A stretch of DNA of 64,000 nucleotides from Pollenia angustigena (taxonomy: Eukaryota; Arthropoda; Insecta; Diptera; Polleniidae): the NCBI GenBank assembly GCA_930367215.1, contig OV884059.1, forward strand, positions 9,324,945 through 9,388,944, read 5' to 3'. Positions 11,899-26,800 of the stretch are shown piece by piece; positions within the stretch are counted from its first letter, which is position 1; every line of letters begins with the position of its first letter. Position numbers and translations under genes: made by a program. The notes below the pieces were generated by a model that was given only the letters and a program-made list of their open reading frames with translations, made no database searches and was not told the DNA's origin.

Positions 11899-14800
11899 GT
11901 AAGTTAACAAACAAAAAAAAAAAAAACTAAACAAAATAAAAACTTTTCAAATCTTAACAACTTAAAACAATTGTCCTTATTTTTATTTGTTTTAACAGGG
12001 TGGCGATGTCATAGAATTATGTCAAGTTAGTGATATTAGAGCAGGCGGGGTACCGAAGGTAATTAGTCTTATGTTATAGTAGTTATTTCAACTTTAATCA
12101 ATGTCATATTAGTTAAGATACTATCAAAAATCCTTAATCAAAAAAAATTTTTTTGTACACAAACATTTGGGTTTCTCTTCAACTAATTGTCTGGCCGTCC
12201 TTAAATAATAAACAGAAGCTTTTTTAAACATTAATAAAAAACTTAAGTGCATATGAGCTGAAAACTTAAATATAGATTAGACTGCAGATCAATCCGAAAA
12301 GAAGATTCTGCAGAAGAAGACTGCCTTATAGAATAGCCCATAAAACAGACTACAGCTGAAACTGAAGATCGGACTTCAGAAAAAAAATAAAGAAATACTT
12401 AAAGAGTAGCCCACAAATCAGCCGTTCGGCCATGTTCTGACAATCGCACGATTTGAAATCGCAAAACGCCAGATTTAGTTTATGGTGTTTTGAAAATCGT
12501 GCGTTTTGCTTGCAATCCGCCATAGTTTCTAGAAAATATTCTAGTTCCCTTGAGCAAACTTGCAATTCGAATTCGCAAAACTTCTTGTGATTTACAGAAC
12601 ACCTATAATGCGATTTCATGTTAGAATCGCAAATGCTGAGAGTTTGGCGATTGCCAGAACATGCTCGTATAATTCAGCGTGTAAGGTGGACTATCGCTCA
12701 GCTTAGAAACCAGACCTTAGTTTCGACCATGGACCCAAATAAAGTCGAGATTACGGTACAGACAATAGTCTGGACTACAAACTGGTAACAATTTTCAAAC
12801 ATTTAAATCTCAAAGACCAGACTCTAGTCTTGACTATAGATCAGACAATAGTTCCGGCTATCGACAAAAGTCTTGACTTTGGACTTCTTGACTTTAAAGC
12901 AGACTGAAGACTCAACTTTAAAGCAGAATTAAATTTCGACTATAAAGCAGACTGAAGTCTCGACGTTAAACAAGACTAAAATCTCGACTTAAGACCAGAC
13001 AAAGGTGTTACCCACAAGGGTATTCTCAGAAGAGCTTTAAGATATAGAAGTTATCTCCATAAATTCGAATTAACAAACTGTCAAATTCGTTTGGATACCG
13101 TAGGTACAGAACATCTTCTTTCAGGATCTTAGACATGCCGTGTAGACCGAAGTGGAGTATACTTCTACGATCAAGAATACAATAAACGTAATTTTATGTT
13201 CAAAACTAAAATATCTGTTTATTTTGGATGTTGTCACTCGGATAATTGTTAAACAATGAGGTAACAAACCTAAGGAGCCAAGGGCGTTACATATGTATAT
13301 TAGAGCGACTCAAGTTGTATGGAAGCAAAATTCGTACTCGATGTACCCTCCTTAAAATTAACCTTGGACATTTTTAAGATGACATTTTAAATATTACGGC
13401 TCCAGGGTTGACCTCTCGTGAGCTGGACCAGTTTGAAAAAGGGTCTATTTTTGCATGTTTTGTTACTTTAAGAATCTGTGTCCTTACCAACATATTCAAG
13501 TTGGGTATCGTAAGAAAGGTTTTTTAAGGCGCGTCTAACTGTATATAAAATTTGTCCAAGGACGATCATCCATGTCCTTTTTTTAAGGATTTTCTAAAAA
13601 AAACGGTTTTTGAATTTTTTGTTCGGGGTTGTTTGTAATAATAGTGCCAAATTAACATATTTTTATCTTTAGTCGATTTAATTAAATACGTGTCTCAGCT
13701 TTTTTTGAAATTCGTGCTAGTTCGCTTTTAGACAAAAATGCAATGGGGTGGTAACCCTTTGTTTTAAATAGGGCAATATGGGTATCAAATTTTATCTTTT
13801 GCCAAGATTTGTGCAAATTAGATGCATTTTACATGGTGCTCTGGAATATATATATAAATGCGATTTTGTTGTTACTCTAATATGATAGCGGATTTAGTTT
13901 CTAGATCATGTATGGATGAAAATAGGACTAAAGAAAGAAAAAAAGAAAAGCTCACGAGAGGTCAACCTTGGAGCCGAAATATTTAAAATGTAATCTTAAA
14001 AAAGTCCAAGGTTCATTTTTAGGAGGGTACATCGAGCACTTTTTTTGGTGAGTCCCTCTAATGTATATATACCAGCCCTGCAACGTAATAACTCAGGACA
14101 GTCCCTTGGAGAGGATGATCGACATTGGGAAGACGGTTTAGTGATTAGTCGTTAGAACAGTTAAACGAATTGAAAATAATGGAAAAACATTAACGAAGAG
14201 GTCTTGTCTAAGGACCAAAACTTAAGACTCTTATAATATAACGGACTATAACCTATCCCATAAACCGGACTGTAGTCTCGATTATAACCTAGACTTTAGC
14301 CTAGAATAAAGACCAGGCAATTGTCTTAACTATAGAATATAGTCTAGACTATAGTCCAGATAATCAAGACTGTAGGCAGGGCTGCCAGATTTGACGATTT
14401 ATCGTCATTTTGAGGATTTTTTGTTCCGAAATTAGCAAAGTGCCGATTTACTGATTTTTTTAAAAAAAGTGACGATTTTTTCAGTCTCCAAAGTCTGAAT
14501 AAAATATTTACATTTTCTTACTATTACAAAAAAGCTTTATAAAATACATAACTGAAATTTAGCTCATAGAATAAATTCGAAAAATTAAAAATGTTGAATA
14601 TAATATAAAGTAACCTTCGGAAGCAAATAATTCCCAGTTTCCATTATTAATTAACAATAGCGGCAAACTTCACTTTTAAACGAGCTTTCAAAATCGGTTT
14701 TTCCAATTGCAAAGCGTTCAGGGCGCTCTATCAAAAACTATGGAACTTGTGCCGCTTTTTTTAGGTACGGCTGTAATATGCAAGTCTTAAAAAAATCTTG

Positions 14801-17800
14801 GATTATTTTCAGAGTGCAAAAACAACAATGTTAAACTTTGTTTATCTTTCGTCAAACCGTCATCGAATGAACCTTTTACGACTCCCTGTATAAATCATAT
14901 TTTCAACAATAATACGGCGAGCATTTCACGAGTTGTAAGAGAATATCTTCATAAGTCTCATACGATTCTTGACATGAAAGTCTCGTTAGAATATCTTTAC
15001 CCACGTCTTAAGCGATTCCCACAACGATTGAAGAAACGTCTTTCGCTGTGCTATGGAAGAATCTCACTAGTGTTACAGTTTTTCCCGTGTGAGGAATCTT
15101 TTAGTATAAAAAAAGCGGTCATCGACGATCAAAGACGCTTTTCATGAGACTCCCAGTAGCTCTTACATTACTGAAAATGGGTATGACGTAATTATGTCTT
15201 TGTTTGAATGTTTTTTTCAAACAAAAATTGTTTAAAAAAAAAAATAAATTTTATATTGTCCGATTTTTTAAAGACGATTTTTTTATTCTTTCTCAGGATA
15301 CTGACGATTTCCTCAAAAATTTATCTGGCAGCCCTGACTGTAGACTAGACTATAGTCTCGACTATCGACCAAACTATGACCTCGACTATCGACCAATATA
15401 TAGTCTAAACAATTAACCAGACTAAAGCCTCCACAATTGACCAGAGAATACTATAGACTGTCCTATAATACTATAATTTCGCATCTGCACTTGAATATTA
15501 TCTCAAAGTTAGACCATTGATGTGCATTTTAACAAACAATTGTTATAAACTATTTGTTTTTTATGTTCTTTAATTTAGTCGTTCGTGAGACTGCTTTTTT
15601 GTAGCACTGTTCTTTAAAATACACCAATACAGCTGCAAAATATTTTTGGGCAGTCATGCTTAAGACTATCCTTTAATCTCGAGCTAATATTTTTGACTTC
15701 AGCTCCTTCTGTCTTAAATTTCTTTATGCTAAAACTTTTGCAATAAAACAGCTATTCAAATTTGTTTTTTTTTTTTCTTTAACTTTTTCCTTAAGCCTTG
15801 AAATGTCACTTGACTGAATGAGTACCGTTATTATCATTATTGCCGTTAATGTGTCAAAAAAATTAACATTTTCGTTTTAACAATTCTGTGACACCAAAAC
15901 TTGCCATTTTACTCTAACTTTTGCTTTTCTTACTGTTCGCATAAAGCATTATTTTTCCATTTACATGAGCTTGTTCACAAAAAAATTTCATTAATATTTA
16001 ATTTGAGAAACGTGTTGACAATGTCAATACAGACCGTCAAATTATTTACATCTGTATTGAAATTGAGGGTGAATTACTGTAGGGAAATTAGGAATAAGAA
16101 GGAGTGCCAAAATAATTATCTGATATTTAGCAGGTTTTTTTTTTTGTATTTTCTTGAAAGAAAGCACGAAGGTCTTACAAAAAATTCGAAACAGGTGAAA
16201 AATTTAATCCACATTGTTTTTTATAATAAGATATACAGTGACGGACTTGGCACAAAAAGCACATTCAACTTCACGATTGATTTAAGAGCCCACACAATCA
16301 CCCCTCTACCACAAAGTTTTTCACTTGCAGCAAGGTTAGGTTAAGTTTCATGGGCAGCCATCGAGAGACAGCTCACTTGGGTCCTTTATTGGTCCCTTTG
16401 GATATTCGTCTTCCTAATTAAGAGAAGAAGCGATTTAAGTTCCATCCCGGATAGATCCTCCAAGCAGGCAAACACCGGTTCCCCCAGGTATTTTTACCTG
16501 ATGCAATGAATACGTCATCCATGCGACCACCTTGTTTGGCCAGCCCATCTGTTACCTGATTGCCTGGGCAGCAAGGTTTCGTTTTTCTAGTTCTGTGTCG
16601 GGCTTTAGCCACACCGTTTGACGGCCGTCAGAGCGAAAGATTATTTCTTCCTATTCACTACTGATCAGAAAGAGTGGCCAGATCGATAAAATTTGCAGTG
16701 TTCAACCACGCTGTGACAATAATTTTGTCCAGCAAAAATACGTGATTTTTTTTTTTTTGTTTTCTTTTTTTAATCAAAACTTTCAAAAGAAACAAAGTAA
16801 ATTCTTTGCAAAATTCATCATTCCATCTATTAAAAATATTTGTTTAGTTTAAATCCCTTTTAACAAGGCTCTTAAATCAATTGTATCATTGAAAGTGCTT
16901 TCTGTGCCAATTGTTAAGTCCGTCACTGTATTTAAATTTCTAAATAACTGTTAAACTAGAGAAATTTACTTGTCAAAAGTTATTAAAAACTGTACTACTC
17001 ATTTTAAAGCTAACTTTTGCTGGGTTATATTATAAAATTTTTCCCCTTTCGGTTTTGCATTTCAATAAAAAAAAGTCAGGTTACATTTTTTTTTTTTTTT
17101 GTTCTTTTTTCCCATTTAGTCTGTATATTTTTTGCTCCCAACTGAAATAATTGTGATGTTGAAAAAACAACCACTGAATACCGAAAAAAATGTACAAAAA
17201 AAAAATTTTAACATTTCCATTTTGATTGAAATGCATTGCAAATTATTGGAAACAAAATAAAATGCTCTAAAAAATATTCAGGGTATCAGTTTTCTTTTAG
17301 TGTTGTATATTTTTTTTTTTGTACTTTTGACTTTATTTTTTGCTCACATTTGAATTTTTTTGAACTGGAGTGTGCATAAATTCATACAAATAGTTGTTGA
17401 AATGTGAATAACTAAATGCAAAATCTACAAATTGATCTAGTTTAATCTTAGTCTTTAGTTTTTTGAAATTTTTTTTTTATAGCCAGAAAAAAGTTTTTAA
17501 TAAAAAAAGTAACTTAATTGGATTTAAAGTCTTGAAATAAGTTATTAATCTGTGCCCATGTTTTGTAACTCTCGCCGCGAGAAACTTTTCGATTGAAATG
17601 TTTAAAATGAAACATAAATGCCATATATTGAAACAAACAGCTATTTTTCTCACTAAACTGTGTATGCAATTTACTGAAAGAATGCTTTGAACTGTCAAAT
17701 AAACTCACGAATTAAAATGGGGCGAGAAAAAATTTTAACACTAAAAAACAATTAAAAATGCAAAATACAAAGAATAATAATATTCTTGGCACATTTTTTT

Positions 17801-20800
17801 CATTGTTTTATTATTTTGCTTTAAGCAATTTTATAAAATACTAGCTTAACCCGGTGCGCTTCGCTACACTGCTTTAACCACTTCTTCAGTTAAGAGATAT
17901 TTAATATATGCATCCTATGGGAGGTATTTTCCCTCCTGCGCCGTAGTATACCATAAGAGTGACTTCTACAAAGTTTGAGCATTCTCACTTTAACAGTTCT
18001 TAATATATGCGATATTAAACATTGGCGTCCTATACGGGGAACCACTTCCCCCGCTGCTATTTTATTTCGTTTATTTATGCGTGCAGTGGATATTAAGATA
18101 TGCGATATTTAATATTGGCAACCAATGGGGGGTACCAATTCCCCTGCCCCTATCGCAAAAATAAGTTTTTTTCTCACCTTTCGAGAAAAGACAATAAATA
18201 TACTTGTTTATAGACAAGGCAATAGTCTAAAGAAGAGGCCATAGTTTTATCTACATAGACATGACAATAGTCTCGTCTTTAGATAAGGCGATATATAGTC
18301 ATGTCTATTGAAGACGGTAGTCTTGTTAATAGAAAAGACTTAAGTCTCGTTTATGGGCAAGACAATAGCCTTGCTTATGGAAAAGACGATAGTCTCGATT
18401 ATGGGCAAGACGGTATTCTCGTCAGCAGACAAGACAATGATGTCGTTAAAAGAAGAGACGATAGTCTCTTTAAAAGACGAGACTTTAGTATCGTTTATGG
18501 CAAAGACGATTGTCTCGTCCATAGACAATACGAAAGAGTCGTTTTGTCTATAGACAATAATATAGTCTCGTTTATGGACAAGACGATATCTTGTCTAAAG
18601 GTAAGATTATAGTCTCGTTTATGGGTAAAACGACAGACTCGTTTATAGACAAGACGATTACCTCGTCCATAGACAAGACCATAGCGTCGTATATAGAAAA
18701 GATAATCTCGTATATGGAAGACAAAAGTCTCGTCTGTAGACGATAATCTCGTCTCAACCCAATGCGATCTCGTTTGTGGATTAGACGATAGTCTCGTTTA
18801 AAGACAAGACGATGTCTCACTAATAGACAAGAAGATGTCTCGTTTATAGACAAGAAGATGTTTTGTTTATAGAAAAGATTATAAACTCGTTTATTGATAA
18901 GACAGCAGACTCGTCTATAGACAAGACGATAGTCTCGTCTATCGACAACACCATAGAGTCGTATATAGATACGATACGAAAGCCTCTTATATGGAAGACA
19001 AAAGTCTCATCTATGGACAAGAAGATAGTCTCGTTTATAGACAAGATAGATGATAGTCTCGTTTATGGAAAAGTTGGTAATCTCGCCAAAAGACAAGACG
19101 ATTTATCGTTTAAAGATAAAACGATGTTTCGTCTAAAGACACGACCATTTCTCGTTTACAAACAAGACGATTTCTCGTTTCCAGACAATGCGATAGAGTT
19201 GTTTATAGTAAAGACGATAGACTCTATATTATAATGTCCGGCAACTCTTCTTTATTTATTGTTTTTCTTTATTGAATGTAAAACTAACACCCATTTCCTT
19301 TTTCTGTTCATAAAGGCAACTCTTGTTTCTAACAAATTCATTTTAACTGGCAGTCTTAACATATTTATATGTTTTTTTTTTACCTTCCATTACACTACAC
19401 TATCAATTAATTAGCATCCGTTTTCATATCCATAATAAAATATGTTGAAATGTAAACTGTACAAGCTTTCAATTATTTAGATTTTCACAAAAATATAGAA
19501 AGAAAAAACTATATAAATCAACATGCCAATTTGCAATTTCACTAAATGAAGCCAATACAAAAACAAAAAATACGAAATTCAATTATTTTTTTTTTTTTTT
19601 GTGTGTAAAAAATATTAAATGAAATGTTCAAACGAAGTTAGAAGGGGAGAGAGATAAAGAAAATTTACAGGATATTTCAAATTAAAAATTAAATTTAAAA
19701 AATAATTTAGTTTTCAACACCAAATCGCCTAACTCGGCAATCAGGTAACCCAGTTGTTTTTTTATTTAGCAGGTCATTAATACAGACTAAAAAATAAAAG
19801 CTAAAACGATTTTGAAAGTAAAATTAAATAAAGTTTCACCAATTTTATAAAAAAAAAAATAGTTTTTAAAATTTTTTTAAGACTATTAAGTAAAAACCCG
19901 GTTATTTAAAGGCAAAACAGCGAATAATTTAAAAAATTCCTTGATATTTTCAGTAAAAGTTGTTTAAAAAATAATTCATTATAATGAAACGTCGATAAAT
20001 ATTTTATATATGATTTAAAAAATGTATATATAAAAAACCGCAAAATTATACGTTAACCGGATACACCAATACCCCGGTTTGCGTCGCTAATTGGGACCGG
20101 AAAAACTCGACGCAAACCGAAGCAATGCGTTTAATTGGTGCCGAGATTCATAATTTTAGCTAAAAACAGAAATTTTGATTTATAGACTTTATAACGGATA
20201 ATTTTATTTTAGATCTTCAAATAAAGTTAAAGCTTTCTTTTGAATAATCTTGTGTTTTAAGGACATTCATCGCTAATTTTGATCTTCAATCCAAATAGTA
20301 AGAAGTGGCTCAATTTTTTTCTCATTTTTGGAACCTGTTTATGTTGTAACGATGTTCTTGTTTCAACAAATTTCTTAATTTTATCAGCGTCCCTGGAACA
20401 GCAAATGGATTTTACAGTAGAAGAGGCTAGTTCAAGGTTTCTTTCAATATCACCAGCCCTTTCCCCTGATTTAGAACGCGTCAAAATGCCAAGTTTTGCT
20501 GCAAAATATTGAAATATAACTTTACTTCAGCAAATGTAATTTTAAACCAGTAGCCCGTTTCTGTATTTCTCACATCGTAAAACTTTTCGCATGAAACGTG
20601 TGAATTGCAACAAAAATGGTGTGAAATGAAACAAAAAAATGGTTTTTCTCACACAAGTGTTTCTGTATCTTTTTTTGCGAGAATTATCTGTCATTTAAAT
20701 AATTTTCCAGCAATTATTGGAAGGATGCGAGAAAAAGTGTTTCTTTAACAATATTTTGCGAAAAGTTTCTTTCAAGAACTGTCAAAATAAGTCACATTTG

Positions 20801-23800
20801 AAATTGGTGGCGAGAAAAACTAAATGTAGATATTTTGAATTTAAAATATGTTTATATACATACTATTTTTTTTAAAATAAATAAAAAAATAGAAGGAATA
20901 TAAATGATGAATGCATAATTTATATGATGAAAATAAACAAAAAACAATTGTTATATTTTGTTATTTTAAATTTTTTTTAGCCTTTTCTTGTTTTGGTTTT
21001 AATCAATGCTGCCAGATAAATTTGTGTCAAAATCGTCAATTTCCTGAGAAAAAAATAAAAAAGATCGTCTTTTTTGTTTTAAAAATCGTGCAATTTAAAA
21101 TCAATTTTAAACAAATTTGTTTCGACTTTTATTAAAAAATAATCAAACAAAAACATAGTTAAAGTTCATGTGTATTTAATAATATCATTAAATTTATATT
21201 TATTTTGTTAAGCTGGAGGATTATTTTTAAAAAAATTATTTATTTTCTTTAATCCGATAAAAATTAAAAATTTAAAAATCAGCTTTGATAACAGTATTAT
21301 AAATATTCTGGGTTTTTATGGAATTGAAATAGTATATTATTGAAATTTAACTATATCGGTTTACAAATGGCTGAGATATAAATCTTTAATTTACCTATTC
21401 CTATAATCTTTTTCTTTTTTACCTGAAAAAGACTTAGTAGAATACTTGGTAGTTAAAATTAAAAAGATCGGTTCATAAATAAACGGGTTAAAGACCCAGT
21501 AAAATCGTCGCCTACAAAATAATATGTTAAGTAATCAAAAGCACATAAAAGCACTACATACAATTCTACTGAAAAACTAATGAATTTTACAAGGGTTGTG
21601 CCAAAATGAACAAATTCAAAAGTAAGTCATTTTTTTTTTTTTATCTAAATACATCCAGAAAAAAGTAGTTATCGAAGTTCTTATGGAAGAAAGCTACTAA
21701 ATAACGAGTGAAAGAAGCTATCCATTTTGAAAAAGTTTTTACTGGGAGACAAACAAATTTCTTTCTTGCCGGAATAATGGTTTTGGCACAAAAGTGTACA
21801 TATAAGATAAGAATATCAAATATCAATCATATTTTGTATATGTATATAAGAAGTATTAAATGTTCAAAATAAACCAAGTCGGTCCATTACTTTCCCTCGA
21901 AATTTTGCTTTTGCCGATACATTTTTTAGGGAAGAGACAAACAATTTCGAGGACAATTTTCACAATAGGGATAAATATAAAAATTTAACCCTTGTTTCTA
22001 AAGATATCTTTTTTTCCAATAAACAAACATATAAAAATATTTACAATTATCTTATTTTGAAGACTAAGGGGCTTATAGTGTAAAACGCAACGCCAAAAAT
22101 TTCATTAAAAGCAAAAACAAAATCAAAAATATTTTATAAATTTGTTGTTGCTTTCTACAGACATTCATTCATATTATTTTTTTTTTTTCAATTTTCAACG
22201 CCACAAAATAGAAGTGTTTGAAATTTAAAAATTCAAGATGAATTTCTATAGAAAGTAACAACAAAATTATAAAATATTTTTGATTTTGTTTTTGCTTTTG
22301 CTTTCGTCACTTTTTTAGAAAAAATCATCAAAACGTCACTTTGTTAATATCGGAACAAAAAATCGTCAAGATGACGATAACTCGTCAAATCTGGCAGCCC
22401 TGTTTTTATTATATTTATTTCTTTTGTTGACGTTTCGCTTTTATTTAACACTTAATTACTGGAAATATTCCAGTATAAACGGAATTTGTTGTGTCTGTTT
22501 TCGCATTCAAATACAGAAACACTTTTATCTCACAAATCGAGAAACGATGGAATTTTTTGTTTCACACTTCATGTAAGAAATTTTACGATGCGAGAAATAC
22601 AGAATTGAGCTACAGTTGCAATCAGCAGAAATTATTCGCATACATATTTGCATTAGACTTCAACGGGAAGTCCCCTTTTTCTGTTTAAGTTTTGCAAAAA
22701 CATTTTTATATTAACGACGCAAATAGAAGCACTAGCGACGCAACTTCGAAGCCATGCGGGTGAAACAAAAACGACGCAACTTCGAAATCACAAAAACTTT
22801 AAAAAGATGCAACTTCGAAAACAACGAATCGCGATTCGAATGAGAAGTAAAAAAATTCAAAAATTTAAGAAAAATAGGTAAATTTCATTCATATTCAAAT
22901 ATTGTTTACTAATCTACTCATAACTAAATAATATCTTAAAAAGCGACTAAAGTAACGAGTAAAATATCAATAAACCACAAGAACTCGATTAAAAAATTAG
23001 AAATTACTAAAAATTTTAAAAATTATTGATTTTTTTGTGTATTTTGACAGAATTAATAATAAAAAAAGAAAAATAACTATTTCGATTAATGAAACATTAA
23101 GGTGGAAGTACATAACACGCGTTAGTTCGTCGACAAGTATCGTGCGTTTATAAACTTTAGCGCGTCAAAAAATGCAAGTTACACAACACGCGTTACAAAA
23201 GCCATTCCTGTCAGCTGTTTTTTATTTGTTTACTTATTTGTGCATTAAAAACGGGTTCGAAAGTATATCAAGATTTTGTTATTTTATTAAATTTATTCTT
23301 TTTGTATAAATATTGTATGTTTTTTCAGCTCTTCAATAAGTTTTTCTTTCATGATTCACAAATTTGTTAAATTATTATTTTTATTGTCAGCTGATTACTT
23401 GTCAAAAACACACAACGCGTTAAAAAGTTCAAAGTTAACCAATTTCTGGCGCAAACGCGTCAAAATATTTTGCATGTAGCTTGTTCTATGAAAACACACT
23501 AGCTTAACTTTTTGTGACAGAAGACGACAGAGCGCGCGCACTTACGCGTGTTATGTACTTCTACCTTTACTTATAGCCTTAAGAATTCTTGATTTTTTGT
23601 TTACTTTGACAAATTTAATAACTTAAAAAAATAGAACTGCTACATTATTCGTTGTTAAAAAGTAACCAAATAATTTATTCGATTAATGAATAATTACTCA
23701 GTCTTAAAAATTCGTTATTTTTTTATACTTTGAATGAATTAGTAATAAAAAAATAGAACTGCTACATTATTCGTTATTAAAAAGTAACCGAATAATTTAT

Positions 23801-26800
23801 TCGATTATCTACCAATAGTTCACAAATATGAAAAAACTGCTTCAGATAGTTTAATAGCAAAAACTAAATTTCTTATAAAAAAATTTAAATTCGAGACCGA
23901 ATTTGTATTCCAAAACTTTTAAGTTTACTTCAAATATATTGGAATTTAATAATTAAAATATTGCTTAACATTTTCAACTGCAGACATTTTCGACTTTGCT
24001 ATCAATTTTTAAAACTTTTACTTATGCCACATTTAATCTCAGCAATTTCAACAAGTCATGATGTTATAGAAACAAAATCACAATCTTAGTCCCCGTTCAG
24101 ACTAAGAAATATTTGCCAAGAAACCTTTTTAAGTTTAATGGTAAAACGGTAATTTAGTCTATATTTAGGCAGTTTTTGTAAAATTGTTATGTAAAGAAGA
24201 AGAAAAAGAAATGGAAAATGCATTCAAAAGAGAATTTAAAAAAGTTAAGCCATAAATATTTCACAATCTGGACGGGGATTTAGCAAAATAACAGGAAATT
24301 TATATAAAAGAAATTGTAGTGATACCATGAAATTTTATTTTTTTTTTTTTTTTTTATTTTTACTTTTTATATGTATGTTTTCTTTTTCTTAACACAATAT
24401 CCGGTAGAAAACAACTTTATCATTTTATTACATCTCTTCTAAAGCTTTTATGCAAGGGAAATTAAAGTTTAAAACAAATTAAAAAAAAAAAAAAAAAATA
24501 TATAACAAAATGGCTTTTATGACATTGATTTAAACTATGTAATATTTAAATATTGTAACCTAAAATGCAAACGGACGTTAATTCACAAAAATTCAACAAG
24601 AAGGCTCCATTCACAAAATTAAAAAACTTGAACTGTGTAGACGATTAATGCCTACTCGCACATAGTTTTGAGCATATAAATGTAAACTTCAAGCCCATCA
24701 TCAAAATGCCTTCAGGGTCGGACTTCGCATTAACACAAAGAAAACAAAGTTCTTGAGACCAACCTAGCGTTTACACGTGAAATTAGTATCTTGAAAGTCG
24801 CAATACACTCAAACTTTTTCACCAACACTTACACAATTTTTGCACTTTTAGCCAATCGCCTATGTCTTCAATTTTTCGTTGATAACGCGTATACTCTACT
24901 TTCAAGAAAGTACTTTCACGTGTAAACCCCAGGTAAATACAAACATCAACACCAGCGCGCTTCTTCTTAATAAAACTGTTAAAGAGGATATTCAATCCCT
25001 TGGATACCTTAGCTGTTGCAGATGAAGATGTCGCAAATCGGATAGATAAAACTCATAAGGCTTTGAAGCCGCTAAGAAAGGATAGGAATTTAAATGATCT
25101 TTCTCTTGACGTTAAGCTAAATATTTATAATACCTACGAAAATTCGGATGGATGGAAATTCGACGAGGACGCCCAATTACAACCTGGCGTACATGCACTT
25201 TAAACATGGAACAAAGCTGTACAAAAAGCTCTAGCCTGAACCCAATGAAAATCTCTAATTGAGGTCATTTGCTTCCAAGCTGGAGAATATCGAAATACCA
25301 TCATGGTTCGTTTTATCAAACTACGCTTATTTTTAGACCCTGAGATCAAAAATTAAAGACCTTATTAAAGAAATTTAAGCGCCAAGAATACATTATTATT
25401 GAGTTTGTAATGTTTTTTGTTTAGAAAGAGTAATGCTGGCTGTCAATTTTTTTTATAGAGTTTGACATTAAGAATATTTGACAGCCAGGATAACTCTTTC
25501 TAAAGCATATCAATATATGCCTTATAAATGTGACTAAGCAACGTCCGTTTGCATTTAAGACAACGATATACAAAAGTACATTAATTGAAATTTATTAATT
25601 TTTTTTTATTTTCGTTTTCTAAAGGATCCCAAAATTCTCGATAAAGTGACGAAAAAATGTGGCGCTGATATGGCAGTTTTGGATAAAAAATCGTTAACTA
25701 TCTGCTCGAATACGGATTATATAAATATAACATATCATCATGTCGTTTGTCCAGATGCCGATACGGCAAAAGTAAGTACTTTCTTTATAAATAGATATTT
25801 AACACAAATTTCTAAATTTTGAAACTTGACTATAGTCCAGCAGTCGTATTCTGTAATTCGCTTAGCTAAAGCTAAATCTCGATTGCTAAAATGCCTTAGA
25901 GAATACGAAATTAAAAATTTTTAGCGATAACATTAACAGCTAAAATTGCGGCAAATTAAATTTTTTGTGACAGTGCCAAATTAAAAAATGCACGTAATAG
26001 AATTGCATTCGTAGCCAAAAATCGCTAAATCATCTTTATAAACTCTTAGCGATAGAGAGCGATAGAGATTTAGCTTTAGCGAATTACAGAATACGGCTGC
26101 AGTTCAGACTTGACTACAGCCTAATATATATTATGGAGACTATAACCTTTAAGGCTCAGTTAGCCGGAAGTAACAGTAACGTTGCAAATCATCTGTTTCA
26201 TTTTGTCGTTGTTGTAAAGCAATTAGAACGATTATATTTAGCAGTAATAAGTTACGTCTCAATCTGTAAGAAATATGTTGGTCTTACTTTTTTATCGCTT
26301 CATATCCAATAGCTTATTTCGGGTATTCGCTCAATGCTCGTTAAAAACAAATTAATTGTGTTCCGTTCAGGTTCCATGCAATCGTCCAGCACCTCATAAT
26401 ACATGAAACCCATCTGGTTTCACCAAAATACAAATATTATCTTGGCGCCATGGATATTTGGTATTAACGTTCATTCGGCTGGCTTTACATTTCTAACGCT
26501 TCGTTCGGGTTGTCGATATGATTATCCCAGATTCATTGCCAATAATAATTTGATGCAAAAAGCACTTATATTAATGGCGTTTAAGAACCATTTTGGTCTT
26601 GCAAAATCGTCTTTTAACCTGTCTCGGTGGCACTAAATTTTCTTGGCTTTGGATGAATCATGCTGCTTGAATGGCTCACAACGAATTTTTTTTTAATCCC
26701 TAAGCTAATCCCGCGAAGCTCTACGCTTGTCTGCGGGAAAGAAACCAAAGTCTCTGGCAGGAATCGAACCCGCAACCTCGGCGCTGAAAGACTGAAGGCC

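Larger units (their letters stand above)
20549..22616. mobile_element. Foldback element with GTAGCCCGTTTCTGTATTTC ends, split by hAT-b copy 2
   Basis: The left arm (GTTTCTGTATTTCTCACATC, then GTAAAA) is complementary to the right arm ending near 22612 (TTTTACGATGCGAGAAATAC, then AGAATTGAGCTAC). Inner arms share AGAAACACTTTT / AAGTGTTTCTGT. The hAT element at 21004-22402 lies inside and accounts for most of the length, leaving roughly 660 bp of original element. No transposase. Confidence 0.6.
12059..25624 (+). other. norpA intron 2, transposon-rich (13.6 kb)
   Basis: The intron separates exons 2 and 3. Stretches where I see no more than AT-rich sequence or weak fragments are 12059-12424, 15471-16235, 16931-17846, 19232-20055 and 23816-24700. 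Other parts hold the elements listed separately. It contains at least two hAT copies, one mariner-type MITE, LINE fragments, a pogo-like fragment and several foldback MITEs. No host gene is supported inside it. Confidence 0.85.

Noticed and set aside
15901..16344. 147-codon plus-strand open frame
   Set aside because: It has no recognisable domain, is low-complexity, and runs into the terminal repeat of the mariner-type MITE at 16236.
18301..19234. Open frames of 62-123 codons with repeated octapeptides
   Set aside because: A 24-bp minisatellite keeps frames open on both strands. That follows from the period and is not evidence of translation.
26755..26770. Possible tRNA gene (B box GGTTCGATTCC), also at 50039 and 59280
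   Set aside because: The B box is perfect, but the A box and stems do not form a cloverleaf and each copy is joined to a SINE body and A-rich tail.
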